Shown here: positions 43,594-53,551 of the stretch, one piece after another
How the letters are laid out: each line of letters starts with the position of its first letter
Position numbering within the stretch: position 1 is the stretch's first letter
NCBI GenBank assembly: GCA_015698305.1
Contig: CP048620.1
Span: 499,885 to 563,884 of the forward strand
Source: Candidatus Nitrohelix vancouverensis
GTDB taxonomy: Bacteria > Nitrospinota > Nitrospinia > Nitrospinales > VA-1
Direction: 5' to 3'
Length of the DNA: 64,000 nt
Translations under genes and position numbers: made by a program
Notes under the pieces: generated by a model
Told to the model about the DNA's origin: nothing
The model's input: the letters and a program-made list of their open reading frames with translations, nothing else
The model's database searches: none

Positions 43594-44205
43594 TCAAATT
43601 TCTTTTGAAAGAATTCTCAAGAAACCGCCAATGAGTTGTTCCGGGCGTTGATTATGAGCTTCCACCATGGCTTTCAAATGTTCCTCAACAGAAAGTTTTT
43701 TCCAGTCGATCCGGTATCCAAGCCGTTTTAGAATCTCGCCGAAAAGCAACTTCTGAGTTCTTCCATTGCCCTCGCGAAACGGATGCAAGGCGTTGCATTC
43801 GCTAAAATAATAGGCCAGCCTGCGGCAAAGATCATTCAACGCCAAACCCTGAAGAAAATTTTCCCGACTCAATTCATCGAAAACCCTCTTGCCCTCAGAT
43901 TCTATGTTTTCAGGATGAGCGAACAATGTATTTCCCTTTGACATTTGTACTGTACGGAATACTCCTGACCACTCATAAATATCCTGAAACAGGATATGAT
44001 GAATTTCCTGCCATAGCTTCAGGGTGATCGGCTTATCCTGCATCGCGCTCATAGCTTCAGGCAAGCGCACAACAGTTGCATTAAGCTCTAACGCTTCCAG
44101 TTCTGCGGCGTCAGTCACGCCTGGGATATTTTTGAGAATTGTTGAATTGGGGTATTGGTAGATATCGGACCCGTCGTTCCAGTAGGAATCTTTTGGGTCA
44201 GTCAT
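43594..44205 (-). CDS. Fic-domain AMP-transferase toxin
   Basis: A 203-residue class I Fic protein that transfers AMP from ATP to target proteins (gyrase and topoisomerase IV in known relatives). The catalytic motif HPFREGNGR is intact (H141 to R149). The N-terminal region DIYQYPNSTILKNIPGVTDAA and the flap VFRTVQMSKGNTLFAHPENI match VbhT/FicT. It overlaps its antitoxin gene by 4 bases (ATGA), which fixes the start at 44205 rather than 44235. Inactivation is expected from the small partner. Confidence 0.92.
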   Translation of the reverse strand: MTDPKDSYWNDGSDIYQYPNSTILKNIPGVTDAAELEALELNATVVRLPEAMSAMQDKPITLKLWQEIHHILFQDIYEWSGVFRTVQMSKGNTLFAHPENIESEGKRVFDELSRENFLQGLALNDLCRRLAYYFSECNALHPFREGNGRTQKLLFGEILKRLGYRIDWKKLSVEEHLKAMVEAHNQRPEQLIGGFLRILSKEI

Positions 44206-44438
44206 ACCCTGAGTTCGTGGCTGTATTGCCTGCAAAGCTCCAGATACTCGCTTGCAGTCAGCTTTTCAGCGGCAAATAAATCTTGTAGTTGCAGAGACAA
44301 TGCGGAGGGGAGAATACCTTCGTATTCGCTGATGATCAAAAAATCGCTGATTTGCCTGCGACGCGAATCAATCTGTTCCGGCGTAAGGCGCGATGGGCGG
44401 GATTGAATAATTTCAATTTTTTGCTGTAGGGAGTCCAT
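44202..44438 (-). CDS. VbhA-like antitoxin of the Fic module
   Basis: A 78-residue partner of Fic. The segment RRRQISDFLIISEYEGILPS aligns with VbhA (RRRDARNALASQRLEGLEP). The inhibitory helix normally reads S/T-x-x-x-E-G, with the Glu blocking ATP. Here E-G is kept but the residue four before Glu is Ile and a Ser sits one position later. The gene starts the operon and its stop overlaps the fic start. A C-terminal stretch (AEKLTASEYLELC) also matches antitoxin families. Function as antitoxin is very likely. Confidence 0.85.
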   Translation of the reverse strand: MDSLQQKIEIIQSRPSRLTPEQIDSRRRQISDFLIISEYEGILPSALSLQLQDLFAAEKLTASEYLELCRQYSHELRV

Positions 44439-44584
44439 GCTCTCGTCTCCTATATGATACTCAATTATACCATCAGAGGTTCCAATACGGACTTTGCAAA
44501 TAGGCTTGGATTATTAAAAAAATATGTTGATTTCAGTCACATGTATATAAATTAAAAATTGATTATATTAATTTAGTTAAAAAA

Positions 44585-44685
44585 AGCGGTGGCGGGACTC
44601 GAACCCGCAACCTTCCCCCTCATACCCTGGCGCCTCCAAAGTATGTCGTAAGATGGGAAACTCTATCCAATTGAGCCGCTCCGCT
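44585..44685 (-). tRNA. Atypical tRNA-like gene with a 25-30 nt insert in the anticodon arm
   Basis: 101 bases. The acceptor arms AGCGGAG / CACCGCT pair at 6 of 7 positions. The D arm GCTC-AATTGGATA-GAGT, and T arm GCGGG-TTCGAGT-CCCGC, are canonical; A20 in the D loop is an arginine identity element. The anticodon region is 51 nt instead of about 23. A hairpin CATACTTTGG-AGGCG-CCAGGGTATG (10 bp with two G-T pairs) is inserted within it. If those 25 nt are removed the loop reads TTACGAA (ACG, Arg); without removal TTCCC/GGGAA enclose an anticodon CTT parse. No CCA is encoded, and a run of T follows. It could be a pseudogene. Confidence 0.6.
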
Positions 44686-44814
44686 ACAAGTTATCAATAA
44701 TCTGCCTTTTCTATGATAAATAATTTTTATGATCCATCAGAAAAATGAAAATATGTGTCATCGCGACAAACGTGTAATTTTTTCAATTTTCAGGGTCTCT
44801 ACCATACAGCCCGG

Positions 44815-46308
44815 TCACTCATCAACATACTTCCCTTGCAGATACTCCAGATAACAGTCCGGGTTCAATGGACTCCCCGTCGCCTGCCGAAGCAGTTCGC
44901 CGGTCGATAAGCGCGCTCCATGCTGATAGACTTTTTCGTTCAGCCAGGCGAAGAGCGGCGCGAAGCGGCCTTCCTGTATGTCTTGCATGATGCTTGGGAG
45001 TTCCCGTTTCAAAGTTTCGAACAATTGCGCCGCGAAGATCGCGCCCAGCGCATAGGTCGGGAAATAACCAAAATAGGCCTGCGGCCAGTGCGAGTCCTGC
45101 AGGCAACCGCGCGTGTCGGTATCCGGCGCGATGCCCATATACTGTTTGAATTTTGCGTTCCAGGCTTCCGGCAAATCCTTCACGCGAAGCGAACCGGCGA
45201 ACAAATCCTTCTCCAGTTCATGCCGGACGATGACGTGGATCGTGTAGGTCGCCTCGTCGGCGTCCATGCGGATCAAACTTTTGTTGACGCGGGTTGTCAG
45301 TCGGTACAGATTTTCGCTGTCCCAGGCCGGCCCGGAAACGCCGAAGGTCTTGCCGATCTTTGGCGCGGCAAAGCGCATGAACTCGCGCGTGCGCCCGATC
45401 ATCATTTCAAGAAACAGCGCCTGGCTTTCATGCACGGTCATGCCCTGATCGCGGCCCACTGGCTGAAAAAACCATTCCGACGGCAGACCAAAATCATACA
45501 TCGCGTGACCCGTTTCATGCAGGACTCCCATTAAACCCGACAGCACGTCGTGCTCGGCAAATAAGGAGGTGATGCGCAAATCTTTCGAAGTGCCTTCGGT
45601 GAAGGGGTGCAGGCTTTCGTCAAGCCTCCCCTTGTCAAAGGGAAAGCCCATGATCTTCATGATCTGTTTGCCCAGCTCTTTTTGTCGGGCCTTCGAGATT
45701 TTTTCTGTGATCGGTTTGGGAGGATGCGCCGACTGCTTTTCAATCGCGTTCTCGATCAAGCCCGGGAGTCGTTTTCCCAGGCGCTGAAAAACCGCGTCGA
45801 TCTCAGCCGACGTTCTACCGGGGTCGTGCTCTTCCAGCAAGGCGTCGTAAGGCGAGCATTCAAGCGACGCGCCCAGCAGACGCGCCTTCTCGCGAACAGC
45901 GTCGACGACTTTTTCAAGTTGCGGCGCAAGCAGTTTGAAATTATTTTCCTCACTGGCCTGTCGCCAGACCACTTCCGCTTTGGTCGTGGCGCGATGCAGG
46001 GAGTTGGTCACGCGTTTGGGAATCGCGCGCGCATAATTCCAGTGGCGGCGAATCTCGCGCACGTTCGCCTTCTGCCAGTCTGGCAGGGAGTCAATCGACG
46101 TCTCCGCCCTGTCCAGCAGAACGGAGGTTCGTTTCGAAAGGAGGATCGCCGTGCATTCCGTGTCGAGCAAAGCCAACTGCTCGGCGCGAATGCCGGAACT
46201 GCCGAGCGGCATCAGCACCTCGGCGTCCCAGCGCAACAAATGAGTGATACTGCGAAGTACCTGAACGCGCTTGAATCGTTCTTCAAGCCGTTGATAGGCT
46301 GTGCGCAT
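44815..46308 (-). CDS. Carboxypeptidase Taq (M32) metallopeptidase
   Basis: A 497-residue cytoplasmic zinc carboxypeptidase of family M32. The zinc motif HETGH appears in LMGVLHETGHAMYDFG, with the downstream ESQALFLEMMIGRTREF region supplying the third ligand Glu. The C-terminal DVRGCLQD-like segment (DTRGCLQDSHWPQAYFGYFP) is diagnostic of the family. Length equals the usual 490-510. It is followed leftwards by the tRNA-like gene and preceded by the methyltransferase-ATP-grasp gene 30 bases away, possibly in one operon. Confidence 0.94.
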   Translation of the reverse strand: MRTAYQRLEERFKRVQVLRSITHLLRWDAEVLMPLGSSGIRAEQLALLDTECTAILLSKRTSVLLDRAETSIDSLPDWQKANVREIRRHWNYARAIPKRVTNSLHRATTKAEVVWRQASEENNFKLLAPQLEKVVDAVREKARLLGASLECSPYDALLEEHDPGRTSAEIDAVFQRLGKRLPGLIENAIEKQSAHPPKPITEKISKARQKELGKQIMKIMGFPFDKGRLDESLHPFTEGTSKDLRITSLFAEHDVLSGLMGVLHETGHAMYDFGLPSEWFFQPVGRDQGMTVHESQALFLEMMIGRTREFMRFAAPKIGKTFGVSGPAWDSENLYRLTTRVNKSLIRMDADEATYTIHVIVRHELEKDLFAGSLRVKDLPEAWNAKFKQYMGIAPDTDTRGCLQDSHWPQAYFGYFPTYALGAIFAAQLFETLKRELPSIMQDIQEGRFAPLFAWLNEKVYQHGARLSTGELLRQATGSPLNPDCYLEYLQGKYVDE

Positions 46309-46338
46309 GGTCTTAGCGCAGGAGGCGGTAGAAAATCA

Positions 46339-48279
46339 TCAGGATCGACCTCGAATGCGATCCTTCGCGGCCTGAAGAATCATCTCAAGCAATTGCCAGT
46401 ATTCCATCCCCGCAAAACCGGCCATCAGGTTCAGCTTGCCATCCCAGCACCAGCCGGGATTGGGGTTGACCTCCAGCAATTTGATATTGCCCTCGCTGTC
46501 GGCGCGGTAATCAAAACGCGCGTAGTCCTGGCATTCCAACCGCTCAAACAAGCGGCTCGAAAAACTCATCAGCTTGCGGTAATTTTCTTCATCCAGCTTC
46601 GCTTCTTTATACTGAATGCGATTCCAGTAGGGCGATTCGGGAACCCATTTCGAATCATAAGACAATATCGGCGGCAAGTCCGAAGGCAGTTCGCTGTAAT
46701 CGACTTCCAGAATGGGCAGAACTTCGAACTTGTCGGCGTTGCCAATCAGGCTGACGCTGTATTCCGCTCCCTGCAAATATTCCTGAATAAGAATCGGAAC
46801 GCCCGGCAAAATTTCGCGCAGATAATCCAGATAGCTGATCAATTCCTCCGCGTTATGCACCACCGATTTGGAAGTGATGCCGATCGAACTGTCGCCGCAA
46901 CTCGGTTTGATGAGCGCCGGAAAATACGAAGGCAGGTTCGCCGCCTGATCGTTGGGATCGAAATAGGTTTCCATCGGCACGCTCACGTCCAGACTCGCCG
47001 CCAGCGCGCGCACATTGGCCTTGTTATAACAAAGCCAGAGACAGCCCGGTCCCGCGCCCGTATAGGGAACGTCCATCAACTCCAGAAACGCGGGAACATG
47101 CAACTCCTTGGTCGGATCGTTATTGAAACCCTCGTCGCATAAATTCAAAACCAGCCCCGGAGAACGCGAGTTCAACTGCTGGAACAAATTCTTGTGATCG
47201 TCCAGATACGTGAACTCATACTGAGAGAGCTTCGCCAGATTGCTCTTCAGAATATTGATCGTCTCCATATCCTCCGCGTTGAACTTGCCGTCCTTTTTGA
47301 CCGAGTCCGGCAATCGCGGATCGCCCATCAACACCGTAATACGAGACGTTTCTTTCTTTTCCGCAGGCAGGGGCGCCGCTTTGACCGGCCCGCGCGCCGT
47401 GATGAACAGACGGTTCGCCATCATCCCCAGATCCTGACCGCGCGTCGATTCCGAAACCAGATTGCCGTGCGACTGAACCTGCGTGAAATCCAGTTTCTTA
47501 AGCAGAGCCGTGATCTCGTCGAGCGTGTACAAACGCTCCGCATAGAACTGATCCGCCAGCACGCCGATTTCCGAATTGGTGATGACCTCGCGCGAAATGA
47601 TGCGTTTGCGATCCTGCGTCAACGAACGTTCGCGATTCACAAAATGCGTCTGGTCGATCCACTCCCAGGATCGCGGTTCAAAATTCTGCGCCATCCACAC
47701 GCCGTCCACGATATCGAGCACCAGCTTGCCTTCCGATTTTAAAATCCGCTTGATGGATTCGAGAATCTGGATGTCGTCTTCTTCTCTCTCAAAATACCCG
47801 AAGGAATTGCCCATCACGATGACGCAGTCTCTGGAGTTTTCCAGACTTCTGAACTTGCGCGCGTCGCCCTCGGAGAACTGCACCTTCAAATTGCGCTTTT
47901 TGGCGCGCTTGCGCGCCAGTCGAATCAGGTAACGCGAACGATCCAATCCCGCCACGTTCTGAAAACCGCGCGACGCCAGCTCCAGGGTGTGCCGACCCTG
48001 ACCGCAACACAAATCCAGAATATGATCCGAGGGTTGCAGGTTCGCAGACTTGACCACCCAGTCGATATCGCGAACCGTGTTCAAATCGTTTTCGACCACG
48101 TCCCCGTCGGTTTTCAAGTACAGGGAATTGAAGATATCCCGCCACCATTCCGGCGGTAGGTGACGTTCCAGATCGGAAACCGGACCGAGGGTTCGGACTG
48201 GATTGAGCTTGCCTTTTTTGGCAGGGGACTTCGGAGACGCAGGGGTTTTGCTTGCTTCGTTCGGATTTTTATACTCCAT
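46339..48279 (-). CDS. Fusion of SAM-dependent methyltransferase and D-Ala-D-Ala ligase-like ATP-grasp enzyme
   Basis: A 646-residue two-domain protein. Residues about 50-300 are a class I methyltransferase (motif I ILDLCCGQGRHTLEL at 87-101). Residues about 308-640 are an ATP-grasp ligase of the Ddl type: GFNNDPTKELHVPAFLELMD, VPYTGAGPG, LIKPSCGDSSIGI, LIQEYLQGAEYSVSL and the metal-binding end LLEVNPNPGW. Ddl-type ligases form peptide or amide bonds from two amino or carboxyl substrates. Joined to a methyltransferase it likely assembles and methylates a small peptide-like molecule. The gene diverges from a GNAT-deacetylase fusion 119 bases away. Confidence 0.88.
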   Translation of the reverse strand: MEYKNPNEASKTPASPKSPAKKGKLNPVRTLGPVSDLERHLPPEWWRDIFNSLYLKTDGDVVENDLNTVRDIDWVVKSANLQPSDHILDLCCGQGRHTLELASRGFQNVAGLDRSRYLIRLARKRAKKRNLKVQFSEGDARKFRSLENSRDCVIVMGNSFGYFEREEDDIQILESIKRILKSEGKLVLDIVDGVWMAQNFEPRSWEWIDQTHFVNRERSLTQDRKRIISREVITNSEIGVLADQFYAERLYTLDEITALLKKLDFTQVQSHGNLVSESTRGQDLGMMANRLFITARGPVKAAPLPAEKKETSRITVLMGDPRLPDSVKKDGKFNAEDMETINILKSNLAKLSQYEFTYLDDHKNLFQQLNSRSPGLVLNLCDEGFNNDPTKELHVPAFLELMDVPYTGAGPGCLWLCYNKANVRALAASLDVSVPMETYFDPNDQAANLPSYFPALIKPSCGDSSIGITSKSVVHNAEELISYLDYLREILPGVPILIQEYLQGAEYSVSLIGNADKFEVLPILEVDYSELPSDLPPILSYDSKWVPESPYWNRIQYKEAKLDEENYRKLMSFSSRLFERLECQDYARFDYRADSEGNIKLLEVNPNPGWCWDGKLNLMAGFAGMEYWQLLEMILQAAKDRIRGRS

Positions 48280-48398
48280 CGGAGTGGTTGCACCTGAGCT
48301 AAAGGGAGATTAAAAAGAACCGTCTAATTTTAGATGGCCCGGATTAAAAAAGATTATACTGGGTACTGTTGACTAACAATTTCTCTTCGGAAATCCTG

Positions 48399-50117
48399 AT
48401 GATTCAGTTTCGCAGATTGTATCAAGTCTCGACGCGGCGGGATAAGGAAAGGCTCGGCGCCGTTTTAAAATTGTATCAGGAATCATTTCCATATTCTCCA
48501 GAATATGCGACGCAGATCAATGATTTTTTCAAAAAAAACCGCGAACAGGATTTCGAAGTCGTCCTGCTTCTGGCGGAAGGGCCAAAGTCGAGACTGCTCG
48601 GCTTCTCCTTCTCGTTTTATTTTCCCGACCTCGCATACGCCTATCTCGATTATCTGGTGAGCGACCCCGCCCGCAAGGACCGGGGAATCGGCGCCGCGCT
48701 GTACGACGTCACGCGCGATCATTACATCGCCTGCAAAAGCCGCGGGCTGTTCCTCGACGTACCGCCCGACGAAAAGGAAAAACTCCGCGAACCCTTCCGA
48801 CTGGAAGTGAACAAACGCCGCATGGCGTTTTACGAACGCCACAACGCTCGGCCCATCATCAACACGCAATACGACTGCATCTCCAGCGCCGCCAATCAGG
48901 GACACGCCACCTTCCTGGTCTACGACGATCTGGGAAACGCCCGGCCCCTGCGTCGCGCCGATCTCAAAAAAGCCGTCGCCCGTTTTTTAGAATTCAAAGG
49001 CGGCCTGACGAAAGACGATCCCAAATTCAAGCAGATCATCCGCTCCATCAAAGACGACCCGATCCTGCTACGCGCCCCGCGCTACGGCGAGAAAGCCACG
49101 ATTCCGTCCAAACACTCTTTCTTTAAAATCGACGTGGTCAACGTCGGCGACGCGCATCAGATCCACCATCTCAAGGAAAAAGGCTATGTCGAGCGCCCGG
49201 CCCGCATCCACGCGCTCCTGAAAGGCATGGAAGGTCTGGAACTGGCGTTTCACAAGGTCAAAAAATTTCCCGCCTCGCATATCAAAGCGGTTCACGATGC
49301 CGGCCTGCTCAATTTTCTGTCCAAGGCCGCGCATCGCCTGGCCCCGCGTGAATTGCTTTACCCTACGGTGTTCCCGATCCGCAAGCCGGAGCGTTTGCCC
49401 AAGCGATGGGACATGCAGGGCGGTTATTATTGCATCGACACCTTCACTCCGCTGACCTCCAACTCCTATCTCGCCGCGCGCAACGCCGCGCACGGCGCGC
49501 TTTCTGGGGCCGAGCTGATCCTCAAGGGAGCGCAGAGGGTCTATGTCCTGTGCCGCCCGCCCGGTCACCATGCCGAGCATAAGGTCTTTGGCGGCTTCTG
49601 CTACCTGAACAGCGCCGCCATCGCCGCGAATTTTTTATCAAAAGACAATCGCGTCGCGGTCATCGACATCGACTACCATCACGGCAACGGCACGCAGAAT
49701 ATTTTTTACCATCGCAAAGACGTTTTCTTTGTTTCCATCCACGGTCACCCGATTCAGGCCTATCCATATTTTTCCGGTTATTCAGATGAAAAAGGAGAGG
49801 GAGAAGGTTTGGGTTTTAACAGAAATTTCCCATTAAATCCGGGCGCCGACGACGCGCGTTATCTCAAAACGCTGGCGGAAGCCTGTTCGGCGATTCGGCG
49901 CTTCAAACCGGAATTTCTCGTGGTGTCCGTAGGCTACGACATCATGAAGGGAGACCCGACCGGAACGTTTATGATCACTCCGTCCGGGATGCGTCGCATC
50001 GGGGAATTGCTGGGGGGATTGCATCTGCCCATCCTTCTGGTTCAGGAGGGCGGCTACTCCTTACCGAATCTGAAAAACGGGGTCAAAAGTTTTCTAAGAG
50101 GCATCAGTCAAATATGA
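48399..50117 (+). CDS. Fusion of GNAT acetyltransferase and histone deacetylase-type deacetylase
   Basis: About 572 residues. The first 150 form a GNAT-like acetyltransferase with an acetyl-CoA loop region (DPARKDRGIGAALYDVTRDH). Residues about 240-570 are an acetylpolyamine/histone deacetylase domain: RPPGHHAEH with the twin His, IDIDYHHGNGTQ with Zn ligands Asp and His, and SVGYDIMKGDP with the last Asp. All active-site ligands are present. Writer and eraser in one chain is unusual. The ATG at 48399 is preferred to the TTG at 48369. Divergent from the methyltransferase-ATP-grasp fusion, with which it probably acts. Confidence 0.87.
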   Translation: MIQFRRLYQVSTRRDKERLGAVLKLYQESFPYSPEYATQINDFFKKNREQDFEVVLLLAEGPKSRLLGFSFSFYFPDLAYAYLDYLVSDPARKDRGIGAALYDVTRDHYIACKSRGLFLDVPPDEKEKLREPFRLEVNKRRMAFYERHNARPIINTQYDCISSAANQGHATFLVYDDLGNARPLRRADLKKAVARFLEFKGGLTKDDPKFKQIIRSIKDDPILLRAPRYGEKATIPSKHSFFKIDVVNVGDAHQIHHLKEKGYVERPARIHALLKGMEGLELAFHKVKKFPASHIKAVHDAGLLNFLSKAAHRLAPRELLYPTVFPIRKPERLPKRWDMQGGYYCIDTFTPLTSNSYLAARNAAHGALSGAELILKGAQRVYVLCRPPGHHAEHKVFGGFCYLNSAAIAANFLSKDNRVAVIDIDYHHGNGTQNIFYHRKDVFFVSIHGHPIQAYPYFSGYSDEKGEGEGLGFNRNFPLNPGADDARYLKTLAEACSAIRRFKPEFLVVSVGYDIMKGDPTGTFMITPSGMRRIGELLGGLHLPILLVQEGGYSLPNLKNGVKSFLRGISQI

Positions 50118-50298
50118 AAACTCTTCGCGTTCTGTAATAACTTTGAAAAGTTTTCTAAGAGGGATCAGTCAAATATGAAAACTCTTCGCGTCCTGTAATA
50201 ACTTTGAAAAGTTTTCTAAGAGGCATCAGTCAAATATGAAAACTCTTTGCGTTCTGTAATAACTTTGAAAAGTTTTCTAAGAGGGATCAGCCAAATTT
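50085..50298 (+). repeat. 61-bp tandem repeat at the 3' end of the GNAT-deacetylase gene
   Basis: Units begin at 50085, 50146, 50207 and 50268 (the last is partial), spacing exactly 61. Each contains AAAAGTTTTCTAAGAGGCAT followed by CAGTCAAATATGAAAACTCT. The first unit includes the last codons (KSFLRGISQI stop) of the gene, so later units are copies of its tail in noncoding DNA. Each unit can pair AGTTTTC with GAAAACT. Copies differ by only one to three bases, which suggests recent slippage. It lies between convergent genes. Confidence 0.93.
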
Positions 50299-50347
50299 AA
50301 CGCGTCAAGACAGACTTCAAATTCCTTAGCTTATCATTGAAAACCAC

Positions 50348-53300
50348 TCAAGCTTCCGCTTCGGCAGGTTGAGCTTTCTTCTTTTGGAATTTTTCGGTGA
50401 GCGCCTGAACCAGATAATAAAACGACGGAACCAGCAAGGTCCCGATCACAGCGGAGGCGAACATGCCTCCAAAAACCACCATGCCCAGCGACTGACGACT
50501 GTTGGCGCCCGCGCCGGTGGCGATCACCAGCGGCAAAACGCCGAGAATGAATGAAATCGCCGTCATCATCACCGCGCGGAAACGAAGCTTCGCCGCCTGC
50601 ACTGAAGAATCAAAAATGGACATTCCCTCTTCCCTCTGCGCTTTGGCAAACTCCACGATCAGAATCGCGTTTTTGGACGCCATGCCCACAAGCATGACCA
50701 GACCGATCTGGGCGTAGATATCCAGAGGCTTGCCGCTGTATTTCATCGCCAGCAAAGCTCCCGTCAAGGCGACCGGGACGGAAAGGATCACGCCCCAGGG
50801 AATCGACCAGCTTTCATACTGAGCGACGAGGAACAGGTAAACAAAAATCAAAGCCAGCCCAAAAACGATGGGACCCTGCGATCCCGCCTTGATTTCCTGA
50901 TAAGACATGCCCGACCACTCAAAGCCCATGCCCTCCGGCAAAGCTGTCTCCGCCAGCTTCTCAACCGTCTGGATCGCCTGACCGCTACTGAAACCCGGCG
51001 CCGCGCTCCCGTTGATTTTTGCAGAACGGAACATATTGTATCGCGTCAAGGATTCCGGCCCGAGCATGGAAGACGTTTCTGTCAACGTACTTAGTGGCAC
51101 CATCACGCCGTCCGCGCTTCGCACGTAAATCCGCCCGATATCGCCCGGTTCGTCGCGGTATTCGGATTCCGCCTGAATCATGACCCGGTAGACGCGGCCA
51201 AATTTGTTGAAGTCGTTCACATAGAGAGAACCCAGTTGCGCTTGCAGACTGTCGAAAATCTCCGACACCGGAATGCCCATGGCCTTGGCCTGCAAACGAT
51301 CGATTTCGAGCGATATCTGCGGCACTTCCGCCGTGAAGGCGCTGAACACATTCGTGAGGCCCGGAGTCTGATTGGCCTCGAAAACAAAACCGCGCATCGC
51401 CGCCGACAAATCCTGCGGATCGCCGCCGCGCTTGTCCTGAAGTTGCATTTCAAATCCGCTGGCGTTTCCTAGACTGCGAATCGGAGGAGGCGTGAACGCG
51501 ATCGCCCGCGCTCCAGGAATCTGGCTGGTCAATCCCCACACCCGCCCTAACAAGGCGTCGCTGGAAAGTCCCGGCTCGGTTCGCTCCGACCAGGGTTTGA
51601 GAATGCTGATCACAGTTCCGGCGTTCGGTTTGACGCCGCTGATCAAACCGGTGCCGATCAATGACACCATGTTCTCTACGCCCGGCAATTCCTTCAGCAA
51701 TTCTTCCAATTCCTTAATCACCACGTCGGTGCGATTGATAGACGCGCCGTCGGGCAGTTGCAGATCGACGAAGATAACGCCCTGATCTTCCTGTGGGATG
51801 AAGGCCTTCGGCGAATTATTGAAGACCCAGTAAGCGCCGCCGGAGATCATGGCGAATAACAACACCGTGAACACGAAACGCCTCACGATCATTTTCACAA
51901 AAAACAAATAGCTTCCGGAAATGCGGTTGAATATCGCCTCGAACCAGCGCAAGGCGAACCAGGGACGCGACTCCTGCTTTCGTAGCAAGGTCGCGCACAG
52001 AGCAGGACTCAGGGTCAGGGCGTTGAGCGAGGACAAAGACACGGCGAAGGCGATGGTCACGGAAAATTGCCGATACAGTTCGCCGGAAATACCCGGCATG
52101 AAAGCGATGGGCACAAACACCGCCAGCAAAACCAGCGTCGTCGCGATGATCGGACCGAACACCTCACTCATGGCTTGGCGCGTCGCCTCTTTCGGCGCCA
52201 GTCCTTCCGCCAGATGACGTTGCACGTTTTCAACCACGACGATGGCGTCGTCCACAACAATACCGATCGCCAGCACCAGCGCGAACAGGGACAGGGAATT
52301 GATGGAATAACCCATCGCCTGCAACAGGGCGAAGGTCCCGATCAGCGACACCGGAATCGCCAGCGCCGGGATGAGCGTTGCGCGCCAGTCCTGAATAAAA
52401 ATGTAAACCACCAAAACCACAAGAAGCAATGCGATGAACAGCGTTTCCACCAGCTCCGAGAGCGAACTGTCGATGAATTTCGTCGCGTCGTAACCGATGA
52501 TGTATTTCATATCATCAGGGAAACTTTTTGAAAGCTCCGTCATCGTCTCTTTAATGCCCTTGGCGACTTCCAGCGCATTCGCGTCCGGCAATTGATAAAT
52601 CGCGAAGTTGACGGTGGGCGCCTGATTCAGGCGGGAAAAAGTTTCGAAGGTCTGCGCGCTGAGTTCGATGCGCGCGATGTCGCGCATGCGGACGACCGAA
52701 CCGTCGGCCTTGGCCAGAATGATGATGTTTTCAAACTCAGATACGTCCGAAAGCCTGCCCTTCGCCTGAATCGTGTACTGGAACTGCTGATCGGGAGACG
52801 AAGGCGCCTGTCCCACCTGCCCTGCGGCGGCCTGCAAATTCTGGTCTCGTATCGACTCCACCACATCGTTCGTGGTGATGCCCAGGTTCACCATCTGGTC
52901 CGGGTCCAGCCAGATGCGAATGGAATAATCCAGAGCGCCAAAGATGGAAACCTTGCTGACTCCCGGCACGCGCGACAAGACGTCCTTGATGTTGATGGAA
53001 ATGTAGTTGCTCAGAAATAATTGGTCGTAGGTCAGGTTGGGCGAGGAGAAACAAATGATCTGCAAAAACTCAGGCGCCTGCTTCTGTACGGACACGCCGG
53101 AACGGTTCACTTCTTCCGGCAGGGTCGGCGTCGCCAGCGACACGCGATTTTGCACGTTCACCGCCGCCATGTCCGCGTCGGTCCCAATTTCAAAGGTGAT
53201 GTCCAGCGTGTAGGTCCCGCTGTCCGTGCTTTTGGACGACATATAAATCATGTCTTCAACGCCGTTCACCTGAGCTTCAATCGGAATCGCCACGGCGCTC

Positions 53301-53476
53301 TCAAGCACAGCGGCGCTCGCTCCAGGATAAGACGCGCGCACCTGCACCACCGGCGGAGCAATCTGAGGATAGAGAGAGACTGGCAGTTGCGGCAGGGACG
53401 CCAGCCCGGCGATGACAATGACGATGGATATAACGAAAGCGAAACGCGGGCGCTCGATAAAAAAATTGCTGAACAT
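50348..53476 (-). CDS. RND multidrug efflux transporter (AcrB/MexB, HAE1 family)
   Basis: Inner-membrane proton-driven pump of 1042 residues, the normal size. The proton-relay aspartates in [18 protein letters not shown] (TM4) and the lysine in [20 protein letters not shown] (TM10) are present. The N-terminal [20 protein letters not shown] and [11 protein letters not shown] are typical. It works with the membrane-fusion lipoprotein and outer-membrane channel encoded directly upstream, on the same strand. Substrates cannot be told from sequence. Confidence 0.95.
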   Translation of the reverse strand: MFSNFFIERPRFAFVISIVIVIAGLASLPQLPVSLYPQIAPPVVQVRASYPGASAAVLESAVAIPIEAQVNGVEDMIYMSSKSTDSGTYTLDITFEIGTDADMAAVNVQNRVSLATPTLPEEVNRSGVSVQKQAPEFLQIICFSSPNLTYDQLFLSNYISINIKDVLSRVPGVSKVSIFGALDYSIRIWLDPDQMVNLGITTNDVVESIRDQNLQAAAGQVGQAPSSPDQQFQYTIQAKGRLSDVSEFENIIILAKADGSVVRMRDIARIELSAQTFETFSRLNQAPTVNFAIYQLPDANALEVAKGIKETMTELSKSFPDDMKYIIGYDATKFIDSSLSELVETLFIALLLVVLVVYIFIQDWRATLIPALAIPVSLIGTFALLQAMGYSINSLSLFALVLAIGIVVDDAIVVVENVQRHLAEGLAPKEATRQAMSEVFGPIIATTLVLLAVFVPIAFMPGISGELYRQFSVTIAFAVSLSSLNALTLSPALCATLLRKQESRPWFALRWFEAIFNRISGSYLFFVKMIVRRFVFTVLLFAMISGGAYWVFNNSPKAFIPQEDQGVIFVDLQLPDGASINRTDVVIKELEELLKELPGVENMVSLIGTGLISGVKPNAGTVISILKPWSERTEPGLSSDALLGRVWGLTSQIPGARAIAFTPPPIRSLGNASGFEMQLQDKRGGDPQDLSAAMRGFVFEANQTPGLTNVFSAFTAEVPQISLEIDRLQAKAMGIPVSEIFDSLQAQLGSLYVNDFNKFGRVYRVMIQAESEYRDEPGDIGRIYVRSADGVMVPLSTLTETSSMLGPESLTRYNMFRSAKINGSAAPGFSSGQAIQTVEKLAETALPEGMGFEWSGMSYQEIKAGSQGPIVFGLALIFVYLFLVAQYESWSIPWGVILSVPVALTGALLAMKYSGKPLDIYAQIGLVMLVGMASKNAILIVEFAKAQREEGMSIFDSSVQAAKLRFRAVMMTAISFILGVLPLVIATGAGANSRQSLGMVVFGGMFASAVIGTLLVPSFYYLVQALTEKFQKKKAQPAEAEA

Positions 53477-53551
53477 ATTAGCGGTTACCTGGTCGATGCA
53501 GGCCCGAATCCAGAAAACGGGCTGTTAGATTGATGCGCCCTGACAATGCGC

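Noticed and set aside
45607-47142. Plus-strand frame of 511 codons opposite the M32 peptidase and ATP-grasp genes
   Set aside because: It is antisense to two clearly recognised genes and has an unnatural Arg/Gln-rich composition.
50085-50298. CRISPR array
   Set aside because: The 61-bp units are directly contiguous with no variable spacers and derive from a gene end.
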